Part shown: one piece after another, positions 21,817 through 32,255 of the stretch | Layout: each line of letters begins with the position of its first letter | How positions within the stretch are numbered: position 1 is the stretch's first letter | Assembly (NCBI RefSeq): GCF_016862795.1 | Contig: NZ_BONQ01000081.1 | Location: forward strand, 186,001-250,000 | Length of the DNA stretch: 64,000 nucleotides | Direction of reading: 5' to 3' | Source: Dactylosporangium siamense | Lineage (GTDB): Bacteria; Actinomycetota; Actinomycetes; Mycobacteriales; Micromonosporaceae | Notes under the pieces: model-generated | Databases searched by the model: none | What the model saw: only the letters and a program-made list of their open reading frames with translations | What the model was told of the DNA's origin: nothing | Program-made: the position numbers and the translations under genes

Positions 21817-23331
21817 ATGCTGTTCGCCGGCATCACCGTCGACCCGGCCTTCGTCGTCGGGCCGGTCCGCAGACGGACCTTCGGCTCGTTCGTCGAGCAC
21901 CTCGGCCGGTGCGTCTACTCGGGGCTGCACGACCCCGGGCATCCGACCGCCGACGCGGACGGCTTCCGGGGTGACGTCGTCGACCTGGTCCGCGAGCTCG
22001 GCGTCAGCGCGGTGCGGTATCCGGGCGGGAACTTCGTGTCCGGATACCGGTGGGAGGACGGCGTCGGCGCGCGGGCGCAGCGACCGACGCGGCTCGACCT
22101 CGCCTGGCACTCCACCGAACCGAACACGGTCGGCGTCGACGAGTTCGTCCGCTGGGCGCGCCGCGCCGGCGTCGAGCCCATGATGGCGGTCAACCTCGGC
22201 ACCCGCGGCATCCAGGAGGCGCTGGACCTCCTGGAGTACTGCAACGTGCGCGGCGGCACCGCCTGGTCGGACCTGCGGCGGGCCAACGGCGCCGAGGAGC
22301 CGCACGCCATCCGGATGTGGTGCCTCGGCAACGAGATGGACGGGCCGTGGCAGATCGGGCACAAGACGGCACAGGAATACGGGCGGCTCGCCGCGGAGAC
22401 CGCCAGGGCGATGCGGCAGCTCCAGCCCGACCTCGAACTGGTCGCCTGCGGGTCGTCCGGCTCCGGCATGCCCACGTTCGGGGAATGGGAACGCGTCGTC
22501 CTCGGCGAGGCCTACGACGTCGTCGACCTGATCTCGGCGCACGCCTACTACTGCGAGGAGGACGGGGACCTCGCGTCGTTCCTCGCCTCGGCGCTCGACA
22601 TGGACCAGTTCATCGAGTCGGTGGTCGCCACCGCCGACGCCGTGCGCGCCGCCCGGAAGGCGACCCGACGCATCAACCTCTCGTTCGACGAGTGGAACGT
22701 CTGGTACGTCAAGCGCGCCGAGTCCCGACCGCCGACCGGTGACGACTGGCCGATCGCTCCGGTGCTGCTCGAGGACCGGTACAACGTCGCCGACGCCGTC
22801 GTCGTCGGCAGCCTGCTGATCTCGCTGCTGCGGCACACCGACCGGGTCCACGCGGCGTCGCTCGCCCAGCTGGTCAACGTCATCGCACCGATCATGACCG
22901 AGCCCGGCGGCCGGTCCTGGCGGCAGACGACCTTCCATCCGTTCGCGTTGACCGCCCGGCACGCCGCCGGTGAGGTGCTGCGGATCGTGGTCGACGCACC
23001 GGTGCACGACACGGCCCGGTTCGGTGAGGTACCGGCCGTCGACGCCGTCGCCACGTACGAGCCGGACACGGGCGGGCTGGTGCTGTTCGCCGTCAACCGT
23101 TCGACGACCGAGCCGGTCGGGTTGACGGTCGACCTGCGGGGCTTCCCGCGGCTGCGGATCGTCGAGGCGGTGACCCTGGCCAATCCCGACCACACGTGGT
23201 CCGCGACGGCGGACGACGCGACGACGGTCCTGCCCCGCCCGAACACCTCGGCGGCGCAGGACGAGGATGGGGTACGGGTCGAACTGCCGCCCGTGTCGTG
23301 GACGATGCTCCGCCTCGACGCCACGGTGTGA
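21817..23331 (+). CDS. GH51 alpha-L-arabinofuranosidase (cytosolic)
   Basis: 504 residues from ATG 21817 with AGGAGGAGG five bases before it. No signal peptide, so it works inside the cell on imported arabino-oligosaccharides, as usual for GH51. Catalytic barrel: acid/base E173 in CLGNEMDGPWQ, nucleophile E292 in SFDEWNVWY; RYPGGNFVSGYRWEDG (about 67-82) and NLGTRG are family signatures. C-terminal beta-domain about 390-504. It completes the operon logic: secreted GH10, GH62 and GH43 enzymes make short sugars, GH51 finishes them in the cytosol. The 54-base gap after the GH43 gene could hold its own promoter. Confidence 0.93.
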   Translation: MLFAGITVDPAFVVGPVRRRTFGSFVEHLGRCVYSGLHDPGHPTADADGFRGDVVDLVRELGVSAVRYPGGNFVSGYRWEDGVGARAQRPTRLDLAWHSTEPNTVGVDEFVRWARRAGVEPMMAVNLGTRGIQEALDLLEYCNVRGGTAWSDLRRANGAEEPHAIRMWCLGNEMDGPWQIGHKTAQEYGRLAAETARAMRQLQPDLELVACGSSGSGMPTFGEWERVVLGEAYDVVDLISAHAYYCEEDGDLASFLASALDMDQFIESVVATADAVRAARKATRRINLSFDEWNVWYVKRAESRPPTGDDWPIAPVLLEDRYNVADAVVVGSLLISLLRHTDRVHAASLAQLVNVIAPIMTEPGGRSWRQTTFHPFALTARHAAGEVLRIVVDAPVHDTARFGEVPAVDAVATYEPDTGGLVLFAVNRSTTEPVGLTVDLRGFPRLRIVEAVTLANPDHTWSATADDATTVLPRPNTSAAQDEDGVRVELPPVSWTMLRLDATV

Positions 23332-23367
23332 CGGCGTCAGGTACCGCCGCCACACCGCGATCGCCGG

Positions 23368-25303
<1,936 letters not shown>

Positions 25304-26332
25304 TCAGCGCGCCGGCGCGGCGGTGCTGTGCCGGACGACCAGGGACGGGGCGACGACCGGATCCGCAGCTGAACGCGCCGGGCCCTCCAGCCGGTCCGCC
25401 TCGATGAGCCGCAGCAGCGCCGCCATGCAGCGCCGGCCGACCTCGTCGAAGTCCTGGCGGACCGTCGTCAGCGGTGGGGAGAGATACGCCGCCTCGGGGA
25501 TGTCGTCGAACCCGACGATGCTCACGTCGTCCGGGACCCGGATCCCGCGTTCGTGGAAGGCGCTCATCATGCCGAGGGCCATCTGGTCGTTGCCGGCGAA
25601 CACGGCTGTCACGTCGCCCCGCGCCGCCAGCCGCATCCCCGCCTCATGACCTGACCGGGCGCTCCAGTCTCCGGTCATCAACGGCGGGACGGGCGAGCCC
25701 GCCGCCACGAGTGCCGCCCGCCAGCCGTCGATCCGGCCCCGGGTCTCCAGCCAGTCACGTGGCCCCGACAGGTGCCACACCGTCCGGTGCCCGAGCCGCA
25801 GCAGGTGCTCCACCGCCATCCGCGCGCCGGCGATCTGATTGACCGAGATCGTCGGGATGGCACCGCCGGTGTCGGCCTCCACCGCAACGGCCGGCATGCC
25901 CGCGGGCATGTTGCGCAAGGCCGCCGTGGCAGCTGTCTGCGGCGCGATGACCACGACCCCGGCGACCGACTGCTCCGCGAGCGCCCCGGTCGCCGACATC
26001 ACCGCGGGGCGATCGATCCGTTCGACGGTGGCGATACTGACGCCATACCCGGCGGTGCGGGCCGCGCGCTCGACGCCGAGCAGGGTCGCCGCGGGCCCGT
26101 ACAGGAGCGTGTCGAAGCTGACCACCCCGACGATCCGCGACCGGCGCCCCGCCAGCCCCCGTGCCATCGCGTTGGGTCGATAGCCAAGCTGGCGGACCGC
26201 GTCCAGCACGCGCTGCCGGGTGGTCTGGCTGACGCTCGGGTGGTCGTTGAGCACCCGCGACACCGTCTGATGCGACACCCCGGCGAGGCGCGCGACGTCG
26301 TACACGACCGCCGGACGACGCTGCACCATCAC
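25304..26332 (-). CDS. LacI/GalR family transcriptional regulator
   Basis: 342 residues (GTG 26332 or ATG 26329). N-terminal helix-turn-helix VYDVARLAGVSHQTVSRVLNDHPSVSQTTRQRVLDAV (about residues 10-46 of the protein, hinge to residue 60 with RPNAMARGLAGRRS), then a periplasmic-binding-protein-like sugar domain with VFAGNDQMALGMMSA and IVGFDDIPEAAYLSPPLTTVRQD near the C-terminus. The last motif is the usual effector/dimer region. Its place between two xylanolytic units, and LacI-type boxes in both leaders, suggest it represses them until a xylo- or arabino-oligosaccharide is present. BxlR-like function is an inference. Confidence 0.9.
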   Translation of the reverse strand: MMVQRRPAVVYDVARLAGVSHQTVSRVLNDHPSVSQTTRQRVLDAVRQLGYRPNAMARGLAGRRSRIVGVVSFDTLLYGPAATLLGVERAARTAGYGVSIATVERIDRPAVMSATGALAEQSVAGVVVIAPQTAATAALRNMPAGMPAVAVEADTGGAIPTISVNQIAGARMAVEHLLRLGHRTVWHLSGPRDWLETRGRIDGWRAALVAAGSPVPPLMTGDWSARSGHEAGMRLAARGDVTAVFAGNDQMALGMMSAFHERGIRVPDDVSIVGFDDIPEAAYLSPPLTTVRQDFDEVGRRCMAALLRLIEADRLEGPARSAADPVVAPSLVVRHSTAAPAR

Positions 26333-26572
26333 GCCGGACCGGTCTTCATGGATGCCGATGCTAACGGTGCCGCAACACGCTTGCGGCGCGCCGTTCGGCC
26401 CCTCTTCACCAACCGGGACATGGCCCGAAATCCGCCGAAAAACGTGTTATAGCGCGGGCCTGTCGGGAGTCGCCGGCCGCTGTCCCCGACTCCCGGGACC
26501 GCGGGAACTCCTCCCGGCGCGCGGGAATCGATGCCCTGGCCTGGCTCCGCTGCCCGGTCGCAGGCTTGGCCC

Positions 26573-27268
26573 ATGCACACACTGACACAGACAGATATGC
26601 ACGCACCGGCCGACCGGCACGACATCCGGCTGCGGCGATACGGACTCGCCGCGGCCGCGCTCGTCGCTCCGTGGCTCATCGTCGCCTGCAACACCGGGTG
26701 GGCGATGGCGCAGGCGGCCGGCGCGAGCGACGAGACCGGCGCCGACGCCCTCGCGGCCGCGGCGGCGCACCCGGCCCTGCTGCGCAACGTGGTCCTGTTC
26801 GGCATGCTCGGCGCGCTGCTCATGGTTCCCGCCACGCTGGGTGCCGCCCGCGTGGCCGGGCGCGGCGCGGCCAGGCTGGCGTTCGTCGCCGGCACGCTGA
26901 CGGCCGCCGGCTACGCCTGCTACCAGGCCGTGCTGCTCACCGATCTCACCACGTTGGCGATGGTGCGGGTCGGTGGGCCGATGGCCGGCTTCGCCGCCGT
27001 GCTGGACACGCGGCAGCAGGACGCGGCCGGGACCTGGGTGTTCCTGCTGTTCGTGCTCGGCAACATCGTCGGCACGTTCCTGCTCGGCCTGGCGCTGTGG
27101 CGGTCGCGGTCGGTCGCCCGCTGGGCCGCCGCCGCGGTCATGCTCTGGCCTCCGATGCACGTCGCCGGTCTCGTCGCCGGCGTCGAGTGGTTCGAGGTCG
27201 CCGGGGCAGCGGTCCAGGGAATCGGCTTCGCCGCGGTGGGCGTACACCTCCTGCGCCGCACCGGCTGA
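26573..27268 (+). CDS. Multi-pass membrane protein of unknown function
   Basis: 231 residues from ATG 26573 (MHTLTQTDMHAPADRHDI); an earlier ATG at 26531 is in frame but less likely. About six hydrophobic segments, beginning LAAAALVAPWLIVACNTGWAM (about 22-42) and including VVLFGMLGALLMVPATLG and TWVFLLFVLGNIVGTFLLGLAL. No recognised transporter or enzyme motif; the pattern is like DUF4386-type or other small actinobacterial membrane proteins. It is convergent with the second sigma factor gene, whose stop is three bases away, so the pair may share a terminator further along either gene. Confidence 0.7.
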   Translation: MHTLTQTDMHAPADRHDIRLRRYGLAAAALVAPWLIVACNTGWAMAQAAGASDETGADALAAAAAHPALLRNVVLFGMLGALLMVPATLGAARVAGRGAARLAFVAGTLTAAGYACYQAVLLTDLTTLAMVRVGGPMAGFAAVLDTRQQDAAGTWVFLLFVLGNIVGTFLLGLALWRSRSVARWAAAAVMLWPPMHVAGLVAGVEWFEVAGAAVQGIGFAAVGVHLLRRTG

Positions 27269-27270
27269 GG

Positions 27271-28908
27271 TCAGCGGCGGGCGCACGGGTTCGGAGCAGT
27301 CCTGTTGCCGCTGCTCAGCGACCGGCCGTCGGCCAGGGTCGCGGTGACCGACCAGGTGACCTGGGACGCGGTCAGACCGGTGACGGTCGAGGTGGCCCGG
27401 GTCGGCCCCACCGACATGGACCGGGTCGCACCGGCGCCGGCCTGCCAGTGCAGCGTGGCACCGCGGAACTGTCCACTGTCGATGGTCGCGGTCACGGACA
27501 GCGCGTAGGTCCGCCCGTCCGGGCACGCCGCCCTCCCGTCGACGTTCAGGCGGGGGAGCGGCACGGTGCGGGCGGGCGGCGGTGTGGATGCCCGGGTTGC
27601 CGCAGGCGTCGTCGTCCGGGGCGCGGGGCCGGTCGCGCTCGGCGGTGCGCCGGCCCGGTCGTTCATGCCCGGATCACCAAGCCCGGACGGTGTCGCCGCC
27701 GGCGTCGTGCCGGTGGCGGAGACCTCTGTGGCGGCAACGCCGTTGGGAGTGATGCTGCTGGACGCCGGCGTCACCGCGGGGCCGGCTGCGACGGGTGCGG
27801 CAGTCGCGTCGCGGGGCGCGGCGACGGCGTCGCCGGGCGCCTCGGACCGGGCCAGGGCCGCGCCGAGGCAGGCCAGCACCAGGGTCGCCGTCAGGACCAT
27901 CGTCCGGCCCCGCCGGCGCGCGCTCGGCCGATGCTCCCGTGCGGCCGCCGACTGCGCGGCCCCGGGCGTCGGTTGGGCCGGGCCGGGCGTCGGTTGGGCG
28001 GGGCCGGGCGTCGGCTGGGTCGCGTCGGACGTTGGTCTGGCGGGGCCGGGCGTTGGCTGGGTGGCGCCGGGCGTTGGTTGGGCGGGGCCGGGTGTCGGTT
28101 GGGTGGCGTCGGGCGTTGGCTGGGCTGCGGTCAGTTGCAGGTCCGGTCCGGCGGACGGGATCGTCGCGGTGGCCGCGCCCAGGGCGGCCAGCGCCGCCAG
28201 CACCGAAACGGCCCGCAGCTGCCGGTCGCGGCGCCCGGTGCACGCCGCGCACCCGCGCAGATGCCGGTTGATCCGCTTGCGCAGCAACGGGTCCAGCCGC
28301 CCGTCCCACCCCGGCAGCAGCGCCGACAGCGCCGGGCACGCGGCCGCGGTCCGCGCCGTCAGCAGCGCGCCGAGCGACGACCGGAACTGCTCCCGCGCCC
28401 GCGACAACCGGGCGTGCGCATGGTCGGTGCTCACGCGCAGCACCGCCGCGAGCTCCGCCGCCGACGCGTCGCCGGCCACGGACAGCGCGAGCACCGCCCG
28501 ATCCGCCTCGCCGAGCCCGTCGAGGACGGCCCGCACCAACGCCTTCGCGTCGACGGACCGCACCGCCGCGTCGATCTCGTCCCGGGTCGACGGAGGCTCC
28601 ACCCCAAGGGGAACGGTCGCCGTGCGCCGGCGGAGACCGGCGAGGCACTCGCGCCGGGCGATCGTGAAGAGCCACGGCCGGAGCCGGTCCGGATCGCGCA
28701 ACTGCCCGGCGTGCTCGGCGGCGATGACGAACGTGTCGTGCACGACGTCGTCGGCGGCGTCCGCGTCGCGGAGCAGGGCCGCGGCGAAGGCACGCAGCGC
28801 CGGGGCGTAGCGGCGGTACGCGCCCTCGAGTCCCCGCAGGTCACCCGCCACCATCGCGGCGACCAGCGCACGGTCGCCGGGCGTGGTGACAGGCTCCGTC
28901 GCGTCCAT
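27271..28908 (-). CDS. ECF sigma factor with zinc motif, repeat linker, membrane span and C-terminal extracellular domain
   Basis: 545 residues. Sigma region 2 about 12-97 (AADDVVHDTFVIAAEHAG) and region 4 about 122-185 (ASAAELAAVLRVSTDHAHARLSRA). The zinc-type motif H216-x3-C220-x2-C223 aligns with the other two sigma-fusion proteins in the window (shared GWDG...LRKRI.RH.R.C..C). A weak hydrophobic stretch (232-250) precedes eight 7-residue repeats (QPTPGPA type, 263-318), a basic RRRGR, a clear membrane span (337-354), a Thr/Pro/Ala linker and a terminal beta-rich domain (about 455-545) with two Cys and the pattern of an immunoglobulin-like fold. By the positive-inside rule the C-terminal domain is outside. 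Ligand unknown. Confidence 0.8.
   Translation of the reverse strand: MDATEPVTTPGDRALVAAMVAGDLRGLEGAYRRYAPALRAFAAALLRDADAADDVVHDTFVIAAEHAGQLRDPDRLRPWLFTIARRECLAGLRRRTATVPLGVEPPSTRDEIDAAVRSVDAKALVRAVLDGLGEADRAVLALSVAGDASAAELAAVLRVSTDHAHARLSRAREQFRSSLGALLTARTAAACPALSALLPGWDGRLDPLLRKRINRHLRGCAACTGRRDRQLRAVSVLAALAALGAATATIPSAGPDLQLTAAQPTPDATQPTPGPAQPTPGATQPTPGPARPTSDATQPTPGPAQPTPGPAQPTPGAAQSAAAREHRPSARRRGRTMVLTATLVLACLGAALARSEAPGDAVAAPRDATAAPVAAGPAVTPASSSITPNGVAATEVSATGTTPAATPSGLGDPGMNDRAGAPPSATGPAPRTTTPAATRASTPPPARTVPLPRLNVDGRAACPDGRTYALSVTATIDSGQFRGATLHWQAGAGATRSMSVGPTRATSTVTGLTASQVTWSVTATLADGRSLSSGNRTAPNPCARR
27955..28122 (-). repeat. Eight 21-base tandem repeats coding PT-rich linker
   Basis: Eight imperfect 21-base units, each coding seven residues of the form QPTPG(P/A)(A/T), with DAT variants in units 1 and 5. 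They form a 56-residue spacer inside the second sigma-fusion protein and are likely to vary in number between strains. Confidence 0.85.
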
Positions 28909-29061
28909 GGCGGCGAACGTAGCCGAGTCGCGCTGTCAGATCATGGTCTGTCGATCGGTGCCACCACCGGCCTGGTGTCGGGTTCCGGTCACCGGCGAAG
29001 CGTTGGTCCCCGCCCCCGCGCCGCCTCGTAGGGGACAGCACCCTACGAGAGGAGCGTGGCA

Positions 29062-30900
29062 ATGCACCGCAGCACAGCAGCCGCACTGGTCGGCGTCGTG
29101 ATCGCCGGGACCGTGCTGGGCACCGCGGCGCCGGCCGCCGCGGCGGCCGTCCCCGACCCCGAGCGGTACTCCGTCGAGCCGGCCGGTTGGGGGTGGAAGT
29201 TCAGCGCGGACAAGGCCACCATCAACGCCTGGGCGGACCGCAACGACATGCGCATCACCGACGTCGAGGTCCTCACCCCGTCGACGTTCACCGTGGTGAT
29301 GGTCCGCAACGCCGGGGTGTTCAAGCGGGGGCTCAGCGGCACCCAGTCGTGGACGACCGACCTGACCGAGGGGCAGCTCGTGGAGCTGCCCGGCAATCGG
29401 CCGCTGGACATCGAGCGGTACACGTCCGACGGGCAGACGCGGTTCGCCGCCGCGCTCGTGGACAACAGCGGCGCGAACCACCACGACTACAAGATCTACC
29501 TGAACAGCACGAAGTCCTACATCGACGGCAAGGTCGCGTCCTGGAACGGACGGGTCACCGACATCGACCCGACGACGCCCGAACGGTTCGACACCATCCT
29601 GCTGAAGAACGCCGGTGTCGACGCGATGCCGACCTGGTGGTACCCGGCGCAGACCGCCGAACAGATCGGCAAGCTCCTGGAGACCAACAAGGCCCGGCTG
29701 GTCGACATCGAACCGGACGGCAAGGACACGTTCACCGTCGTGATGGTCGCCGCCAAGGGCGAATACTGGTGGTGGCACCCGGCGGCCACCCAGCAGCAGG
29801 TCCTCGACCTGCAGGCACAGAACGGGATGCGCATCATCCACCTGAAGCGGTACACGGCCGGCACCGGCGACACCCGCTACGCCGTCATCTACCTCGACAC
29901 GCTCGACCCGGCGTCGGTACAGGCGCGCCAGGCGATGTGGCCGGCGGCCGGTGACGCGGCGTTCGGCTTCTACCTCAAGCGGGTCGACGGTGCCGTGTAC
30001 AACTCGCTGCAGGCGGACAAGACGTTCGAGCCGGCGAGCATGCTGAAGGCCCTGCACCACATCACCGCCATGCTCGCCGTACACGACGGCAACATGGCAC
30101 TGGCGGCCGGCGTCAGCTGGTACCGCAACCCGAACGACCCCGACAACAAGGACGTGTGCGCCTACGACGACAACGGCGCGGCCCTGACGTCCCTGCCCGT
30201 CGCGGACACGCTGTCGATGGTGCTGCAGGGCATGATGCAGGTGTCCGACAACCGCAAGACCGACGCGATCTACGACTTCTTCGGCCCGGCCGCGATCAAC
30301 CAGACCGCGGCGACCCTCGGGATGACGGGCACCACCCTCAACCATCGCATCGGCTGCACCTGGAAGGCGCCCGGTCAGGTCGCCGCGGCCAACGAACTCA
30401 CGCTCACCGACGAGGGCCGGCTGTTCGAGTCGGTGTACCGCGCGAACAACCCGGTCCTCGGCACCGGCGCCGACCGCGACGCCTTCGCCGCGCTGATGTC
30501 CAGCGGCCTGGGCTCCTTCCTGCCGGTCGTGGACGAGGAGGCGGCGAAGCTGGGCAAGTCCGCGGCCGTGGCGCAGGCGTTCAAGGACGCGATGCGTGGG
30601 GCGTACAAGAACGGCGGCTACGTCAACGGCGCACCCAACGCCGCCTGCGACGACACCGGCTGCACCGCGCTGCTGATGCGCAGCACCGGAGGCGGCGCCG
30701 TCTCCCTGCCCGTCAAGCAGAACAACACCACCGCATACCGCACCTTCGTCTACGGCGCGTTCTTCGACGGCGTCTGGGACTGCGGCCCCGGCGACGACAA
30801 GAACTGCGGGCCGGAATGGGACGCGCTCGGCCCGGCGCGCGGGGCGGCCTACCAGGCGATGCTCAGAGCCCACATCAATGCCGCCCTGTCGACCTGGTGA
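29062..30900 (+). CDS. Secreted SxxK/SDN serine hydrolase with N-terminal repeat domain
   Basis: The GTG at 29056 is too close to GAGAGGAG; ATG 29062 has it at seven bases. 612 residues, signal peptide about 1-29. Residues about 35-285 hold four related units of about 55-60 residues, each with a W-x-x-R/N start, M-R-I/R-L-V-D-I and FTVVMV-type strands. Residues 300-612 are a beta-lactamase-like fold: S326-M-L-K329, and S395-D-N397 as in class A enzymes and DD-peptidases. The architecture resembles polyglycine hydrolases and related serine hydrolases with the same repeat domain. Likely an extracellular peptidase or amidase; substrate unknown. A weak chance remains that it is a penicillin-binding-type enzyme. 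Confidence 0.8.
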   Translation: MHRSTAAALVGVVIAGTVLGTAAPAAAAAVPDPERYSVEPAGWGWKFSADKATINAWADRNDMRITDVEVLTPSTFTVVMVRNAGVFKRGLSGTQSWTTDLTEGQLVELPGNRPLDIERYTSDGQTRFAAALVDNSGANHHDYKIYLNSTKSYIDGKVASWNGRVTDIDPTTPERFDTILLKNAGVDAMPTWWYPAQTAEQIGKLLETNKARLVDIEPDGKDTFTVVMVAAKGEYWWWHPAATQQQVLDLQAQNGMRIIHLKRYTAGTGDTRYAVIYLDTLDPASVQARQAMWPAAGDAAFGFYLKRVDGAVYNSLQADKTFEPASMLKALHHITAMLAVHDGNMALAAGVSWYRNPNDPDNKDVCAYDDNGAALTSLPVADTLSMVLQGMMQVSDNRKTDAIYDFFGPAAINQTAATLGMTGTTLNHRIGCTWKAPGQVAAANELTLTDEGRLFESVYRANNPVLGTGADRDAFAALMSSGLGSFLPVVDEEAAKLGKSAAVAQAFKDAMRGAYKNGGYVNGAPNAACDDTGCTALLMRSTGGGAVSLPVKQNNTTAYRTFVYGAFFDGVWDCGPGDDKNCGPEWDALGPARGAAYQAMLRAHINAALSTW

Positions 30901-30920
30901 CCCGCGTTTAAGATCGGCCG

Positions 30921-32255
30921 ATGGTCATCGAGCCGCTGCACGACCCGGACGCCTGGCGTCCCTTCGTGGCGGCGCTGCTGCGCAGCGCCCCGCCCGGCGT
31001 CCGGGAGACCGAGTTCGTCGGCACCCTGTCGCCGGGCGGGTTCGGCGGTTCGACGGTGCACGACGGCGACCGGCAGCTGAGTGGGCTGGACCTCGACCGG
31101 GGCGACCGGCCGATGGACGCGCTCCGCCCGCTCGCCAAGCTGACCGACGGGCGGGAGGTGGCGATCCGGGTCGTGGCAAGGAGTGCCGGCGACGGGCTGG
31201 TCAGCGTCGTGGCCGCGGCGCCGCAGGTCACGTTCGGGATGGGCAACCCGGTCCTGGAAGCGCTTCTGCTCGTGCCCGGCGCGGACCCCGAGCCGTTCCG
31301 GCGCACCCCGGTGCACCACGACGGCGTGGCCGTGTCGCCGGACGCCGACGCGGCCGCGGTCACGGCGCTGGTGCGTGAGCTGCTGCCGGACGCACAGCCG
31401 GCGAGCCCAGCGGCGCTGGCGGAGGCCGAGTCGCGGCTGGGCGCCGCGCTGCCCGACGACGTGCGGGCGCTGTACCTCGCTGCGGACTCCGGTGAGCTGA
31501 TCCTGCCGCCACGCGACAAGAACCGCTTCTACGGCCTGCAGATCGTCGGCCTGGAGGATGCGGCGGCCCGGGCCTACCTCGAGCCGAAGGCGCGGTATCT
31601 GTCGTGGACCCACGGTGCGACCGAGGTCGTCGGGCCCGATCCGCACGGGCGGGTGCAGGCCCTTGCGTCGTCGCCGGCCTGGTTCGTCGTCGGCGACGAC
31701 TGGGGCGGCAATCTGTACGTCGTCGACCTCGCACCGGGACCGCGCGGCACCGTCGGTCAGGTGCTGTTCGTCGACCACGAGCTGAGTTCGGGAGCGCAGT
31801 GGGTCGCGCCGTCGCTGACCGAGCTGCTCCTCCGACGTCCCGCCGACATCGCAGGGCAGGGCCCTGAAGGCGGGCTGCTGGTCCGGGTTGGACGGCGCAC
31901 CGGCGTGACCCTCGCCGCGGTCCGCCCGGAGACCGAGGTCCTGTACGTCCGCGGCGGACCGGTCGATCTGGCGCCACTGGCCGGCCACTCGCGGATCCGT
32001 ACCCTGGCAACCTCGTCGGATGCGGTCACCGACCTGTCCGCGGTCACCGGGTTGCCCGCCCTGGAATTCCTCGAGCTCGACGTCGCCGGATGGCAGCAGT
32101 TGCTGCGCGCGGGACGCGTCCCGCCGACGCTGTTGGCGGCCGGGCTGCGCGGCCATGCCGACTGGCAGGCCACCGTGGAGGTGGTCAACGGCCTGCTCAC
32201 ACTGCGTGGCCAGCCGGTGTTGGACGTGACCGAGATCCCGGTCAGCTCACCGTGA
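30921..32255 (+). CDS. SMI1/KNR4 (SUKH) domain protein
   Basis: 444 residues. Residues about 165-300 match the SUKH/SMI1-KNR4 fold: LAEAESRLGAALPDDVRALYLAADSGEL, then WTHGATEVVGPDPHG and WFVVGDDWGGNLYVVDLAPG, the usual last two strands. SUKH proteins often act as immunity proteins to contact-dependent toxins, or as housekeeping adaptors. Residues 330-420 have a leucine-rich-like pattern (LAPLAGHSRIRTLATSSDAVTDLSAVTGL broken into 20-24 residue turns). No toxin gene lies beside it, so a non-immunity role is as likely. Its 3' end overlaps the convergent lipoprotein gene by 14 bases. Confidence 0.78.
   Translation: MVIEPLHDPDAWRPFVAALLRSAPPGVRETEFVGTLSPGGFGGSTVHDGDRQLSGLDLDRGDRPMDALRPLAKLTDGREVAIRVVARSAGDGLVSVVAAAPQVTFGMGNPVLEALLLVPGADPEPFRRTPVHHDGVAVSPDADAAAVTALVRELLPDAQPASPAALAEAESRLGAALPDDVRALYLAADSGELILPPRDKNRFYGLQIVGLEDAAARAYLEPKARYLSWTHGATEVVGPDPHGRVQALASSPAWFVVGDDWGGNLYVVDLAPGPRGTVGQVLFVDHELSSGAQWVAPSLTELLLRRPADIAGQGPEGGLLVRVGRRTGVTLAAVRPETEVLYVRGGPVDLAPLAGHSRIRTLATSSDAVTDLSAVTGLPALEFLELDVAGWQQLLRAGRVPPTLLAAGLRGHADWQATVEVVNGLLTLRGQPVLDVTEIPVSSP

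Noticed and set aside
27955-28122. Regular 21-base repeats as a CRISPR-like array
   Set aside because: Units are contiguous without spacers and lie in a coding frame.
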